This document shows, one piece after another, positions 8,483-18,325 of a DNA stretch of 64,000 bases (positions are counted from its first letter, which is position 1; each line of letters starts with the position of its first letter). The notes beneath the pieces are model-generated. The model did no database searches, was not told the DNA's origin, and was given only the letters and a program-made list of their open reading frames with translations. The translations under genes were made by a program, and so were the position numbers. This stretch comes from Lachnospiraceae bacterium (GTDB lineage: Bacteria; Bacillota; Clostridia; Lachnospirales; Anaerotignaceae). The stretch lies in assembly GCA_003543235.1 (NCBI GenBank), contig DPJA01000039.1:196582-260581 (forward strand), read 5' to 3'.

Positions 8483-9925
8483 TTACTGTATCATAAGGAA
8501 CTGTAGCATAAATATAATGGCAAGTACATACGTACCCTTATTTATAAGGCGAGCCTTACCTGTAAACATCATTATTAATGTGTGGGATATAAGCCCTAAC
8601 GCTATTCCCGTTACAAGGCTATAAGTAAGTGGCATCATTACCATTGTTAAAAACGCTGGCAAAGCCTGTTCAATATCATCAAAGTTGATAAACTTAATTA
8701 CATTCATCATCAATATACCACTCATAATAAGGGTAGTTGCTGTTGCCGCCGAAGGCACTGCCGATGCAAATGGTGCAATAAATATGGTGAGGAAAAATAA
8801 AACTCCCGTTACAATACCCGAAAGTCCTGTACGTCCTCCCTCCAATGCCATTGTGGTGCTTTCAACATATGTAGACACATTTGTAATACCAAAGGCTGCA
8901 CCAATTGATGTAGAAACGGCATCCGCCTGAAGCACCTTATGGAAACGTTCCATAATATTGCCCTCGTGGCTGAGTGTTATAATATAGTCAGTTGCAATGA
9001 TTGTGCCAATGGTTTCAAAAACATCCATTATGCACAGTGTACTTACAATAACTACTACTGACAGTATAATACCCAGAAATCCATAGGAATTGTGCGAGCT
9101 AAAAAGCCCTATAAAATCCATTTTTAAAGCTGATCTTATAACTTCAAAGTTTTGAAAATCCATGTTAAACTCTTTAAACTTAACAAGACCCATTGGTATT
9201 GCAACAATTATACATATTATTTTTCCAAATAAAATAGCTCCATGCACATTTTTAATAATCATTACGGCAATTAGTATAGTGCCTACAAGACACAGCATAG
9301 CACTTTTTGTATTATATGTAAGGTCTGAAAAGCTTACAAGCTGAACAAGATGCAGACTATTAGCCTCCACCAAATGTGCCTTTTGCATACCCATAAACGC
9401 AATAAACAAACCAATACCCGCTGTAACGGCAAATTTAATATTGGTTGGTATAGCGTCCTGTACTTTTTTCTCAAATCCAAATATTGTTATGACCAAAAAC
9501 ATAATACCACTAATAAAAATAGCTGCAAGTGCCTCGTTGTAAGTATAACCCATTCTTAAACAAATTGTGTATGATACAAAGGTACTTATTGCAAGGCTGG
9601 GGCCCTGTGCAAAGGGCAAATTAGAGTTTAATGCAAGTATAAAGGTGCCAATTCCAGCCGTTAGACACGACACCATTGTTAATGATACAAGCATTTGTTG
9701 TGCAGTAATACCGTTGGATAAAATTGCTGTTTTAATGATTTCGCCCGAAGCATCAAACGCCTCAGGAAATGCAGCAAGAATGGTATTTGGCACAAGAAAA
9801 AGTATATACACCATAGTAAAATATGCTGTTATACCCGAAAAAACTTCTGTTCGTATAGACGAACCATCCGCTGATACATTGAAGAACCTATCAATCTTAT
9901 TAATAATTATGAGCACTCCTTTCAT
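8483..9925 (-). CDS. NCS2 family purine/nucleobase permease
   Basis: The protein of about 480 residues has some 12 or more hydrophobic segments, so it is an integral membrane transporter. The conserved opening SIRTEVFSGITAYFTMVYIL and the GTFILALNSNLPFAQGPSLA segment place it in the AzgA-like (guanine/hypoxanthine) branch of NCS2. The start codon is uncertain. The ATG at 9925 (MKGVLIIINK) overlaps the only good AAAGGAG site. That site would instead serve a non-AUG codon near 9910, giving a start close to the family's usual first residues. No purine riboswitch was found in the 350-base leader, which instead holds a repeat, a hairpin and a 16-codon ORF. Confidence 0.85.
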   Translation of the reverse strand: MKGVLIIINKIDRFFNVSADGSSIRTEVFSGITAYFTMVYILFLVPNTILAAFPEAFDASGEIIKTAILSNGITAQQMLVSLTMVSCLTAGIGTFILALNSNLPFAQGPSLAISTFVSYTICLRMGYTYNEALAAIFISGIMFLVITIFGFEKKVQDAIPTNIKFAVTAGIGLFIAFMGMQKAHLVEANSLHLVQLVSFSDLTYNTKSAMLCLVGTILIAVMIIKNVHGAILFGKIICIIVAIPMGLVKFKEFNMDFQNFEVIRSALKMDFIGLFSSHNSYGFLGIILSVVVIVSTLCIMDVFETIGTIIATDYIITLSHEGNIMERFHKVLQADAVSTSIGAAFGITNVSTYVESTTMALEGGRTGLSGIVTGVLFFLTIFIAPFASAVPSAATATTLIMSGILMMNVIKFINFDDIEQALPAFLTMVMMPLTYSLVTGIALGLISHTLIMMFTGKARLINKGTYVLAIIFMLQFLMIQ

Positions 9926-10203
9926 ATCTCGATTCAAGCAAATACAAACAAGCAAAAGCATATTCTGAATATATTCTTTTGTTTGTTTCTGTTTGTTTCT
10001 GTTTGCTTATTTTGTTAGTTTCTTTGCTCTAAAGAAGCCAAAACAGGTCTATTGTCTCCTTTCATAATAAATAATAACATTAAATATAACTTTTGTGCAA
10101 GTAATAATATTAACAAGATATGTTTTTGTGCATATTGCTCACAATTGTTTTAAAATTAACAATATTATGGTTGTTGCTTTAGTTCCTTTTTATATTTGTG
10201 CAT
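9926..10203 (-). promoter_or_regulatory. Long leader of the permease gene with hairpin, repeats and a 16-codon ORF
   Basis: This stretch has no full gene. It holds an imperfect hairpin at about 9945-9988 (CAAACAAAAG pairing with CTTTTGCTTGTTTG on the minus strand). It also holds a short tandem repeat of TGTTTGTTTC at about 9980-10005, and a minus-strand ORF of 16 codons at 10015-10065 (MKGDNRPVLASLEQRN). The ORF start and the permease start share the ten bases ATGAAAGGAG. A regulatory role is a guess. Confidence 0.35.
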
Positions 10204-10227
10204 AAAAAAAGCAGCCTCACAGTCTGC
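10204..10227 (-). terminator. Terminator after thpR
   Basis: GCAGACT and AGGCTGC form a 7-base stem with one mismatch and a 3-base loop on the minus strand, followed by seven T. Confidence 0.75.
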
Positions 10228-10315
10228 ATTTTAATGCAATAAAGAAAGCTGTCATTTTTTTCTTAAATTACAACAAATATTTCTATAACCTTTTAACAAT
10301 ACATCAACTTATTGT

Positions 10316-10858
10316 TTATTTTAAAAGTTGCACAAAAACAGGCTTATAAACCAACTTTGCACCAATACGCTTGCTTTCCATCAATGAAATCTTTGTTACC
10401 TTAATTTCCTTTTTTTCCAGTGGAATTTGTACTTTTATTTTGTCAAATTTTTCTGTTAAATCCACCTCTCGTCCCAGGGTAATATGTGGGCTCAATCCCT
10501 TGCGTTCACGAGGAAATCCCTGACGCATCAAGCTTTTTTCAAGACCACTAAAAAGCCTTAACAATGGCTGGCTGTCTTCTATGCCTGCCCACACTATGGT
10601 ACGGTTTCCCTTAGGGAAAAACCCCAAATGGCTTAGGCTTAGGCTGAAGCCTTTGCTTGCACTGCCCACCTCACGTACAGCCTGTGCCAGATAGTCCACA
10701 TCATCACTATTTACCTCTCCAATAAATTTTAAGGTTAGGTGCATATTAGAAGAATCCGTAAAGTTCCCTCTGCGGCTTACAAGCAAAAGTTTTTTTTGCA
10801 CCTCACTAAGATATTCTCGCATTTCTGGGTCAAACTCTATTGCTATAAACATTCTCAT
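10316..10858 (-). CDS. thpR: RNA 2',3'-cyclic phosphodiesterase (LigT/ThpR)
   Basis: This 180-residue cytosolic protein belongs to the 2H phosphoesterase superfamily. The two catalytic HxTx motifs are present: HLTL at residues 40-43 and HITL at residues 125-128, the spacing expected for ThpR/LigT. The family hydrolyses 2',3'-cyclic phosphate ends to 2'-phosphates and was first seen as a tRNA 2'-5' ligase. The gene stands alone between transketolase and the permease and has its own terminator. The physiological substrate is unknown. Confidence 0.92.
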   Translation of the reverse strand: MRMFIAIEFDPEMREYLSEVQKKLLLVSRRGNFTDSSNMHLTLKFIGEVNSDDVDYLAQAVREVGSASKGFSLSLSHLGFFPKGNRTIVWAGIEDSQPLLRLFSGLEKSLMRQGFPRERKGLSPHITLGREVDLTEKFDKIKVQIPLEKKEIKVTKISLMESKRIGAKLVYKPVFVQLLK

Positions 10859-10910
10859 GAAAATCCACCTCTTTTATAATACCTTTATTAACTAAACGCC
10901 TATGTTTAGT

Positions 10911-10935
10911 AAGAAACCCCTTGCATAGCAAGGGG
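10911..10935 (-). terminator. Terminator after transketolase
   Basis: CCCCTTGC and GCAAGGGG form a perfect 8-base-pair stem with a 3-base loop, followed on the minus strand by TTTCTTA. Confidence 0.85.
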
Positions 10936-10950
10936 CCTTTATCACTTTAC

Positions 10951-12933
10951 TTATTTGCAGCAAACTTTCATTGCTTTTTCAACTACATTTTCAACTGTAA
11001 ACCCAAATTCTTTAAAAAGCTCATCTGCAGGTGCACTTTCACCAAAGCCCTTCATGCAGATAATTTCTCCATCAAGACCAATGTATTTGTGCCAGCCAAA
11101 CTCGCAAGCCGCCTCAACAGCAACTCTGTTACGCACAGCATTAGGAAGAACACTTTCCTTATACTCGTCTGTTTGTTCTTCAAACACTTCCCATGATGGC
11201 ATTGAAACAACCCTTGCTTTAATACCTTTTTCTGCAAGAACATCATATGCCTTATATATAAGCTCAACCTCAGAACCACTTGCCATCAAAATTACATCTG
11301 GTGTACCTTGGCTGTCTTTAAGGATATATGCACCCTTTAATGCCTCTTTGCCTGTTTCAGCAAGAAGTGGCAGGTTTTGTCTTGTTAACACCAAAGCCGT
11401 TGGGCTTGTTTGTCTTGTAAGAGCCATGTACCACGCTGCCGCTGTTTCCTTAGAGTCACATGGACGAATAACAGTATAATTTGGCATACTTCTTAATGCT
11501 GCAAGATGCTCAATTGGCTGATGTGTAGGGCCGTCCTCGCCAACACCAATAGAATCGTGTGTCATAATGCTTATTACAGGCAAGCCCATAAGTGCTGAAA
11601 GACGCATACCTGCTTTCATATAATCACTAAATACAAAGAAACCTGCAATATAAGTTCTTAATCCGCCATGAAGTTCAATAGCATTAGCCATAGCTGTCAT
11701 TGCAAACTCACGCACTCCAAAGTGAACATTTGAACCAGCTGGATTCTCTTTTGAATAATACTCTCTGTCTTTCATAACAGATTTGTTTGAAGGACCAAGG
11801 TCAGCCGAACCTCCAAAAAGATTTGGTATAAGCTTTGAAAGTTTTTGAAGGACCTTTTCAGATGATGCACGTGTTGCAAGGTCACCCTCATATGTCCAAA
11901 AATCTTCGTTATTGAGTAAATCAACTGAAAGCTCCTTGTTATTGAAAATTCCCCATTTTTCTTTCATTTCAGGATATTCTTCACAATATTTTGCAAACAT
12001 TTCATTCCAGCTGGCTTCTTCATCAACACCCTTTTGTATAAGTTTTTCCATATGTTTCTTTACCTCTTCAGGAACAAAAAACTCATCTTCGTATTCCCAA
12101 ACAAGGTTAGCTTTTGCTGCTTTTATTTCATCTACGCCCAAAGGCTCACCATGTGCCGATGCTTTACCCTGTTTATTAGGTGCACCAAAACCAATAAGTG
12201 TTTTAATCTCTATTAATGTAGGCTTAGATGTTTCATTTTTTGCCTCATCAATTGCTTTGCTTATGGCATTAAGGTCGTTGCCGTCCTCAACAAGAAGTGT
12301 TTGCCAGCCGTAAGCATCAAAGCGAGCTCTAACGTTTTCAGTAAACGCTATTTCTGTGCTGCCTTCAATGGAAATATTGTTTGAGTCATAAAGAAGAACA
12401 AGTTTACCAAGACCAAGTGTGCCTGCAAGTGATGCTGCTTCTGAGGAAACGCCTTCCATAAGACATCCATCACCACAAAGAGCAAATGTATAGTGGTCTA
12501 CCACATCATACCCTGGCTTATTAAACTCTGCCGCAAGGTGGCTTTCGGCAATGGCAAAACCAACTGCATTAGCTATACCCTGACCAAGGGGACCTGTTGT
12601 TGTTTCAAGACCATCTGTCATGCCATACTCTGGATGACCTGGTGTTTTGCTTCCTTTTTGGCGAAATGATTTTAAATCATCAATTGTTGTGCCATAGCCA
12701 AACAAGTGAAGAATAGAGTATATAAGGGCGGAACCATGTCCTGCACTAAGGACAAATCTATCTCTGTTTGTCCAGTTTGGGTTATGAGGATTATGCTTCA
12801 TTTTCTCTCCCCACAGTGTGTATGCCGCAGGTGCACTGCCTAAAGGAAGGCCTGGATGTCCGCTATTTGCTTTCTGGATTGCCTCTGCACTTAAAAATCT
12901 TATGGTATTTGTAGTTAACTGCTGAATATTCAT
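10951..12933 (-). CDS. tkt: Transketolase
   Basis: This 660-residue thiamine-diphosphate enzyme of the non-oxidative pentose phosphate pathway transfers two-carbon ketol units. It is full length and single-chain, unlike the split transketolases of some Clostridia. Visible motifs include SGHPGLPLGSAP near residue 25, the substrate His in LSAGHGSALIYS, the GDGCLMEGVSSEAASLAG thiamine-diphosphate motif near 155-175, and the C-terminal-domain segment DSIGVGEDGPTHQPIE near 470. The gene lies 40 bases downstream of thrC and ends in a terminator, so the two may be co-transcribed. Confidence 0.97.
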   Translation of the reverse strand: MNIQQLTTNTIRFLSAEAIQKANSGHPGLPLGSAPAAYTLWGEKMKHNPHNPNWTNRDRFVLSAGHGSALIYSILHLFGYGTTIDDLKSFRQKGSKTPGHPEYGMTDGLETTTGPLGQGIANAVGFAIAESHLAAEFNKPGYDVVDHYTFALCGDGCLMEGVSSEAASLAGTLGLGKLVLLYDSNNISIEGSTEIAFTENVRARFDAYGWQTLLVEDGNDLNAISKAIDEAKNETSKPTLIEIKTLIGFGAPNKQGKASAHGEPLGVDEIKAAKANLVWEYEDEFFVPEEVKKHMEKLIQKGVDEEASWNEMFAKYCEEYPEMKEKWGIFNNKELSVDLLNNEDFWTYEGDLATRASSEKVLQKLSKLIPNLFGGSADLGPSNKSVMKDREYYSKENPAGSNVHFGVREFAMTAMANAIELHGGLRTYIAGFFVFSDYMKAGMRLSALMGLPVISIMTHDSIGVGEDGPTHQPIEHLAALRSMPNYTVIRPCDSKETAAAWYMALTRQTSPTALVLTRQNLPLLAETGKEALKGAYILKDSQGTPDVILMASGSEVELIYKAYDVLAEKGIKARVVSMPSWEVFEEQTDEYKESVLPNAVRNRVAVEAACEFGWHKYIGLDGEIICMKGFGESAPADELFKEFGFTVENVVEKAMKVCCK

Positions 12934-12973
12934 TAAAATTTATCCTCCTAAGACTTGTGAAAACTGATTTTTA

Positions 12974-14446
12974 TTACTTTGTCAAATGTTCTTTTACAAA
13001 GTCCTTTATAGCATCACGTTCAATAACTGTGTTGTGCAAAATAGGTCTTTTTTCAATTCCTTTAATAGGCATTGGAATTTCCACACCTGATAGTTTTTCA
13101 AGCTCGTCCATAAGTGGGAAAAAGTCCATTGTTTCGTATTTTTTGTCTATAGCTACAAGTACATCTTTCGTAAACTTGTATGGGCTTGCAGTGGAAATGA
13201 TAACTGTTTTTGTTTCATCCGCTGTAGCTTTTTTATACTTCTCGTATGCTGCATACGCCACAGCAGTATGTGTATCCATTATATATCCCGATTTATCATA
13301 CATAGCTTTAATTGCCTGTGCTGTTTCTTCCTCTGTTGCATATTCACCCTTAATAATGCCCTTTGTAAGGTCAAGGCTATACTTTCCATCTGTATTAAGG
13401 CTTGTCATAAGCTCTTTGCATTTTTCCTGAGAGCTTAAAATACAAAGCAATCTTTCAAGATTACTGGAAATAAGAATATCCATAGAAGGCGATGTTGTTA
13501 CATTAAAATCTCTATTTTTATCATAAGTTCCTGTAGTAAAGAAATCATAAAGCACCTTGTTTTCATTAGATGCACATATAAAGGTTTTAACTGGCAAACC
13601 CATCTGCTTTGCAAAATATCCCGCAAGAATGTTGCCAAAGTTGCCTGTAGGCACTGTTACATTAATTTCATCACCTAAGGCTATTTCGCCCATCTTAACC
13701 ATCTGTAAATATGCCTGAAAATAGTAAACTACCTGAGGCACAAGACGACCTATGTTGATTGAGTTTGCTGAAGAAAATACAAAGCCTTTGTTACTCAGCT
13801 CTGCACCAAGGACTGCATCTGTAAATATAGATTTAACAGCCGTTTGTGCGTCGTCAAAATTCCCTTTTATACCCACAACGCAAGTATTTGCACCCTCTTG
13901 TGTTGTCATCTGAAGCTTTTGAACCGGACTAACTCCATCTTCTGGGAAGAAAACTATAATTTGTATGCCGTCAACACCTGCAAAGCCCTCTAATGCAGCC
14001 TTGCCAGTATCTCCTGATGTAGCTGTAAGTATTACAATTTCTTTTTCCATGCCATTCTTTTTTGCCGATGTTTTCATAAGGTAAGGCAAAATTGAAAGTG
14101 CCATATCTTTAAACGCAATTGTTCTGCCGTGAAAAAGCTCTAAAACTGAAACATCACCTTTTTTAACAACAGGTGCAATTACAGGAGTATCAAATTTTTC
14201 ATCATATGCACCGTTAATGCAGTATCTAAGCTCTTCCTCAGTAAAATCTGTAAGGTACAGCTTCAAAATTTCATATGCCAAATCCTGATAGCTTAACTTG
14301 GAAAGTTCCTCAAGGCTTTTGTCTAAAACAGGAAATTCCTCAGGTACAAAAAGTCCGCCATCTTCGCAGATTCCCTTTAAAATAGCCTGACTTGCTGTTG
14401 CCTTAATGTTTTTATCTCTTGTGCCGATATAGTTAATTTTCTTCAT
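12974..14446 (-). CDS. thrC: Threonine synthase
   Basis: This 490-residue PLP enzyme of fold type II converts O-phosphohomoserine to threonine. It belongs to the longer class of threonine synthases, with the N-terminal YIGTRD segment. The PLP lysine is Lys113 in the GRTIAFKDMA motif, and the phosphate-binding loop is TATSGDTGKAALEGF. PTGNFGNILAGYFAKQMGLP is another conserved block. A TTGACA hexamer near 14510-14515 on the minus strand could be part of its promoter. Transketolase follows within 40 bases. Confidence 0.96.
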   Translation of the reverse strand: MKKINYIGTRDKNIKATASQAILKGICEDGGLFVPEEFPVLDKSLEELSKLSYQDLAYEILKLYLTDFTEEELRYCINGAYDEKFDTPVIAPVVKKGDVSVLELFHGRTIAFKDMALSILPYLMKTSAKKNGMEKEIVILTATSGDTGKAALEGFAGVDGIQIIVFFPEDGVSPVQKLQMTTQEGANTCVVGIKGNFDDAQTAVKSIFTDAVLGAELSNKGFVFSSANSINIGRLVPQVVYYFQAYLQMVKMGEIALGDEINVTVPTGNFGNILAGYFAKQMGLPVKTFICASNENKVLYDFFTTGTYDKNRDFNVTTSPSMDILISSNLERLLCILSSQEKCKELMTSLNTDGKYSLDLTKGIIKGEYATEEETAQAIKAMYDKSGYIMDTHTAVAYAAYEKYKKATADETKTVIISTASPYKFTKDVLVAIDKKYETMDFFPLMDELEKLSGVEIPMPIKGIEKRPILHNTVIERDAIKDFVKEHLTK

Positions 14447-14639
14447 CTCTAACCAATCCTTTTCCTGAAATAATAGATTTTTACACTAACTATTATTGTT
14501 ACATTTATAGCGAAATTTGTCAATGTTACACCCGCATAATAAAATGTGCACCCTGTGTGTATATATGTGCATTTTAGCCAATTTAAAGTTCATTGACCTG
14601 AATACTTTATTCCAAACCACATAAGGCTTTAGAAAACCT

Positions 14640-16559
14640 CTATTTCTTTTTATGAACATTACGTATGGTTTTCTTTTTTGTTGTTGAACCGTTTGCAGTG
14701 GCGTTTCCATTTTTTTGTGCTGTCTTAGGTTTTCCACCTGTTGGTTTTACATACTTTCTTTCTGCACCCATTTGACGTGGCTTTATAAGGCAGTGCTTAT
14801 CAAAACCAATCAAGTCCTCTCGATGTGCTTTTTTCAATGCTTCCTGCACAAGCAAATAGTTCTGAGGCATACGGTATTGCATCAAAGCTCTCTGCATGGC
14901 TTTTTCGTGAGGTGTTTTAGGCACATAAACCTTTTCACCATTTCTAGGGTCAGTTTCCGTATAATACATAGCCGTAGAAAGTGTACCCGGTGTAGGGTAA
15001 AAATCCTGCACCTGCTCTGGCATATGCCCAGTATCTCTCAAATACTCTGCAAGTTCAATTGCTGATTCCAAATCACTGCCTGGATGACTGCTCATTAAGT
15101 AAGGCACCAAATATTGCTCCATACCCAATTTACGGTTTATATCATAGTATTTTTTCACGAATTTTTCGTAAACCTCACGGGTTGGCTTTCCCATTTTTGC
15201 CAACACTTTAGGTGAAACGTGTTCAGGTGCAACTTTAAGCTGACCACTTATATGATATTTGCAAAGTTCCTTGAAAAAAGTATCATCCTTATCATAAATA
15301 AGGTAGTCAAAGCGTATTCCCGAGCGAATAAATACCTTTTTAACCCTTGGTATTTCCCTTAGTCGCCTCAAAAGCTTAATATAATCGCTGTGGCTTACGT
15401 TAAGGTTTGCACATGGCTTTGGAAAAAGACACTGCTTATCTTTGCATACACCTTTTTCCTCCTGTTTTTTACAAGCAGGACCACGGAAATTTGCTGTAGG
15501 TCCACCAACGTCGTGAATATATCCCTTAAAATCTGGGTCCCATGTGATTTTTTCCGCCTCAGCAACAATGGAGTTATGGCTTCGTGCCGAAACAACACGC
15601 CCTTGATGGAATGCAAGTGCACAAAAATTGCAATTGCCAAAACAACCTCTGTTGCTTATAAGGCTGAATTTAACTTCCTCAATTGCAGCTATTCCCCCAG
15701 CTTCCTCATACATTGGGTGATAGGCACGCATATATTCCAGTGCATATACCTTGTCAAGCTCTGGTGTTTTAAGGGGAGCCGACGGAGGATTTTGCACCAC
15801 AAGCCACTCATCATATTCCTCCAGCAAAGGTCTAGCCGTTATGGAATCTGTATTTTCATACTGTGCCATAAAGCTTTTTGCAAATAATTTTTTATTGGTT
15901 AAAATATCTTTATATTTAGGCAGTCTAATAAAATCATAAGCCCTTGTTTCGTCTTTGGTTTTATAAACAGAACCTTTAATAAAGGTAATTTCGCTTATAG
16001 GCAGACCACTGTCCATTGCTTCAGCAAGCTCCACTATTTGATGCTCGCCCATACCATACAACAGTAAATCCGCACCACTATCTAACAAAACCGAACGACG
16101 TATTTTGTTGTCCCAATAATCATAATGAGAAAGACGTCTTAAACTTGCCTCAACACCACCTATAATAATTGGTGTATGTTTATAAATTTCACGCAGCTTG
16201 TTACCATAAACAATTACTGCTCTGTCGGGACGCAAACCCATCTCTCCCCCTGGAGAGTAATAGTCCTTTTGACGTTTCTTTTTTGCCACAGTGTAGTGAT
16301 TAACCATGCTGTCTATGTTGCCGCTGCTAACAAGGAACCCCAACCTTGGCTCGCCAAAACGCATAAAGTCGTCCTTTTCCCGCCAATTTGGCTGTGCTAC
16401 AAAACACACCTTATAGCCTTTGCTTTCCAGAACACGACAAATAATTGCCGCACCAAAAGATGGGTGGTCTACATATGCGTCACCACAAATATACACAAAA
16501 TCCGGTCTGTCCCAGCCTCTATCCAACATTTCCTGCTTTGTTACTGGTAAAAATGCCAT
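14640..16559 (-). CDS. YgiQ family radical SAM protein
   Basis: The 639-residue protein starts at the ATG at 16559 (MAFLPVTKQEMLDRGWDRP, the usual family start). The radical SAM cluster motif is CFGNCNFC near residues 303-310, preceded by FSLISNRG. An N-terminal B12-binding-like segment (about 10-190) and a C-terminal domain with GTLSTAMYYT and PRQMGAERKY complete the YgiQ layout. The C-terminal 40 residues are basic and of low complexity (Lys, Asn, Thr). The reaction catalysed is not established. The gene follows a 260-base hairpin-rich spacer. Confidence 0.93.
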   Translation of the reverse strand: MAFLPVTKQEMLDRGWDRPDFVYICGDAYVDHPSFGAAIICRVLESKGYKVCFVAQPNWREKDDFMRFGEPRLGFLVSSGNIDSMVNHYTVAKKKRQKDYYSPGGEMGLRPDRAVIVYGNKLREIYKHTPIIIGGVEASLRRLSHYDYWDNKIRRSVLLDSGADLLLYGMGEHQIVELAEAMDSGLPISEITFIKGSVYKTKDETRAYDFIRLPKYKDILTNKKLFAKSFMAQYENTDSITARPLLEEYDEWLVVQNPPSAPLKTPELDKVYALEYMRAYHPMYEEAGGIAAIEEVKFSLISNRGCFGNCNFCALAFHQGRVVSARSHNSIVAEAEKITWDPDFKGYIHDVGGPTANFRGPACKKQEEKGVCKDKQCLFPKPCANLNVSHSDYIKLLRRLREIPRVKKVFIRSGIRFDYLIYDKDDTFFKELCKYHISGQLKVAPEHVSPKVLAKMGKPTREVYEKFVKKYYDINRKLGMEQYLVPYLMSSHPGSDLESAIELAEYLRDTGHMPEQVQDFYPTPGTLSTAMYYTETDPRNGEKVYVPKTPHEKAMQRALMQYRMPQNYLLVQEALKKAHREDLIGFDKHCLIKPRQMGAERKYVKPTGGKPKTAQKNGNATANGSTTKKKTIRNVHKKK

Positions 16560-16599
16560 TTTATCCTCTTTTCTTTTGAAAAACCCAAACTGCCAAAAA

Positions 16600-16795
16600 A
16601 CCTTGGGCGTTGCCCAAACCCACTTGCTTTTTGTAAAAAGCAAGACCAAAAACTTTTATTACCACCGCATAAATATGCGGTGGTAGATAGGTCAATGTGG
16701 CAATGGCAAAGAAGTGCCATCTGTCCGCAGGACAGCTTTGCAAGGCAAAGTGCTGACAGGAAACCCTTGTGGGTGTTTGAGGGCAAAGCCCTCAA
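16600..16795. repeat. Hairpin-dense intergenic element (six or more small palindromes in a row)
   Basis: This non-coding spacer holds consecutive inverted repeats: TTGGGC-GTT-GCCCAA (16603-16617), CTTGCTTTTT-GT-AAAAAGCAAG (16623-16644), and a perfect 26-base palindrome (16660-16685). These are followed by CTGTCC-GCA-GGACAG (16721-16735), CTTTGC-AAG-GCAAAG (16736-16750), and GAGGGC-AAA-GCCCTC (16779-16793). Weaker pairs occur between them. Most have six-base arms around three-base loops. Frames crossing it translate to no recognisable protein. It looks like a dispersed clostridial repeat, which other genomic copies would confirm. Confidence 0.7.
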
Positions 16796-16821
16796 GGTTT
16801 TCACTTTATCTACATCCCGTG

Positions 16822-18180
16822 CTACATTCTCCAGCCAGTGCTGTACTTGTTTTTAAGCCGTCCCTGCTGTGCCTTTGCCCAGCCTAAAGGATACCCATCA
16901 CACATAACCACGCACCATCCGTTCTCACACTGTGCCTCAACTGTTTCACCCTTTAAATAACGAATAACCCTTTGGTCATCAACGTCAAAGTCCACAACTC
17001 TTTTTATATCATTTTTCTTAAGCCCCATGGCAAGTGCCTGACTTGGTTCAAACCGATTTTTCTTAAATTCACCTAAAAGCCAGCCACTACGCATAACACG
17101 TATGCCCTTTAACACAGGCACTTCATGTGGCAAAAGATAAAGACTATCATTTATTATCTGGTAAATTCCACAAAATTGAACATCTAGCACCTCTGCTTTA
17201 AATTCCTCAAAATACTTCATGCGGTCATCAGTTTTTTCTTCCTCCCACACAAATAAAGTATTTTCATCTGCTTCTTTTTTATGTAAAAGAGCAAGAAAAT
17301 GACCTTCACCTTTTATTTTATGCGGCCACAGTCTTTTAGTATAAACAAGCTCTGCTCTTCCTCCATCAACCCAATCTGGGTTTCCATTGGCAAAATCAAA
17401 TTCTTTATCTATGGGCAAAAGTTCAAATTCCTCATGCTCTGTCAAAAAATCGTTAATGCTTTTTTCATTCTCTTGAGGTGAAAAAGTACAGGTGGAATAT
17501 AAAATCAAACCGCCTCTTTTCAGCATTTTTGCAGAGCTTTCCAAAATATCCCTTTGGCTTTTTTGACAAAACTCCAGCATATCCTCATTCCAGCTTTTCA
17601 TAACGTCAGGTTCCTTACGAAACATTCCTTCGCCGCTGCATGGTGCATCTACCAATATTTTATCAAAATATCCACCAAAGCTTTTACTAAGCTTTTCTGG
17701 TGTTTCACTCATTACAATGCAATTTGTTATGCCAAACAGCTCCACATTTTTAAGCAGTGCTTTTGTTCTGCCTGCACTTATGTCATTAGCTATAAGCACT
17801 CCTGTACCCCCAAGGCTCGCCCCTAATTGAGTTGTTTTTCCACCAGGTGCGGCACATAAATCCAACACTTTATCGCCTTTTTTAGGTTTAAGGACCTCTG
17901 CTGGGCTCATGGCACTAGGCTCCTGCAAATAATAAAGCCCTGCATGGTAGTATGGATGTTTAGCCGGTCTTATTCCCTCGTCATAATAAAAGCCATCCCT
18001 ACACCAAGTCACGTTCTTAAGGTCAAATATCCCTTTAGCCTTAAATTCCTCTGCAGATATTTTCAGGGTATTCACTCTAAGACCATAAAATCTGCCTTCT
18101 TCAAAGCTTTTTTCATAATCTTCAAAGTCCGTACCCAATATATTTTTCATATTTTCTACAAACTTTTCAGGTAAATCCAT
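16822..18180 (-). CDS. NSUN/RsmB-RsmF family rRNA (cytosine-5-)-methyltransferase
   Basis: This 452-residue SAM-dependent enzyme is predicted to methylate cytosine C5 in rRNA. The SAM-binding motif VLDLCAAPGGKTTQLG lies at residues 105-120. Both functional cysteines are present: Cys181 in DAPCSGEGMF and Cys231, the nucleophile, in YSTCTFSPQENE. The C-terminal 150 residues match the RsmF-type extra domain, ending in a PLGWAKA-like motif. The position methylated cannot be read from the sequence. The gene is divergent from the flavin reductase gene. Confidence 0.93.
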   Translation of the reverse strand: MDLPEKFVENMKNILGTDFEDYEKSFEEGRFYGLRVNTLKISAEEFKAKGIFDLKNVTWCRDGFYYDEGIRPAKHPYYHAGLYYLQEPSAMSPAEVLKPKKGDKVLDLCAAPGGKTTQLGASLGGTGVLIANDISAGRTKALLKNVELFGITNCIVMSETPEKLSKSFGGYFDKILVDAPCSGEGMFRKEPDVMKSWNEDMLEFCQKSQRDILESSAKMLKRGGLILYSTCTFSPQENEKSINDFLTEHEEFELLPIDKEFDFANGNPDWVDGGRAELVYTKRLWPHKIKGEGHFLALLHKKEADENTLFVWEEEKTDDRMKYFEEFKAEVLDVQFCGIYQIINDSLYLLPHEVPVLKGIRVMRSGWLLGEFKKNRFEPSQALAMGLKKNDIKRVVDFDVDDQRVIRYLKGETVEAQCENGWCVVMCDGYPLGWAKAQQGRLKNKYSTGWRM

Positions 18181-18325
18181 TTTTTCACCCTCTATCTACA
18201 TCATCTCATTATATATGTTACTCTAAAAATATGTTTTTTTCAACACAAGCCTAAATTTTATGATATACTTCTTATGTGTGAATATACTTTAAAAATGAAT
18301 TTAAAAATTTAGGAGAGATGAAATT

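Noticed and set aside
9926..10315. A purine riboswitch ahead of the NCS2 permease
   Set aside because: The conserved core blocks of the purine aptamer were looked for on the minus strand and not found.
16541..16804. An 87-codon minus-strand ORF across the hairpin-rich spacer
   Set aside because: Its sequence is produced by the palindromes, has no ribosome binding site and overlaps the start of the YgiQ gene in another frame.
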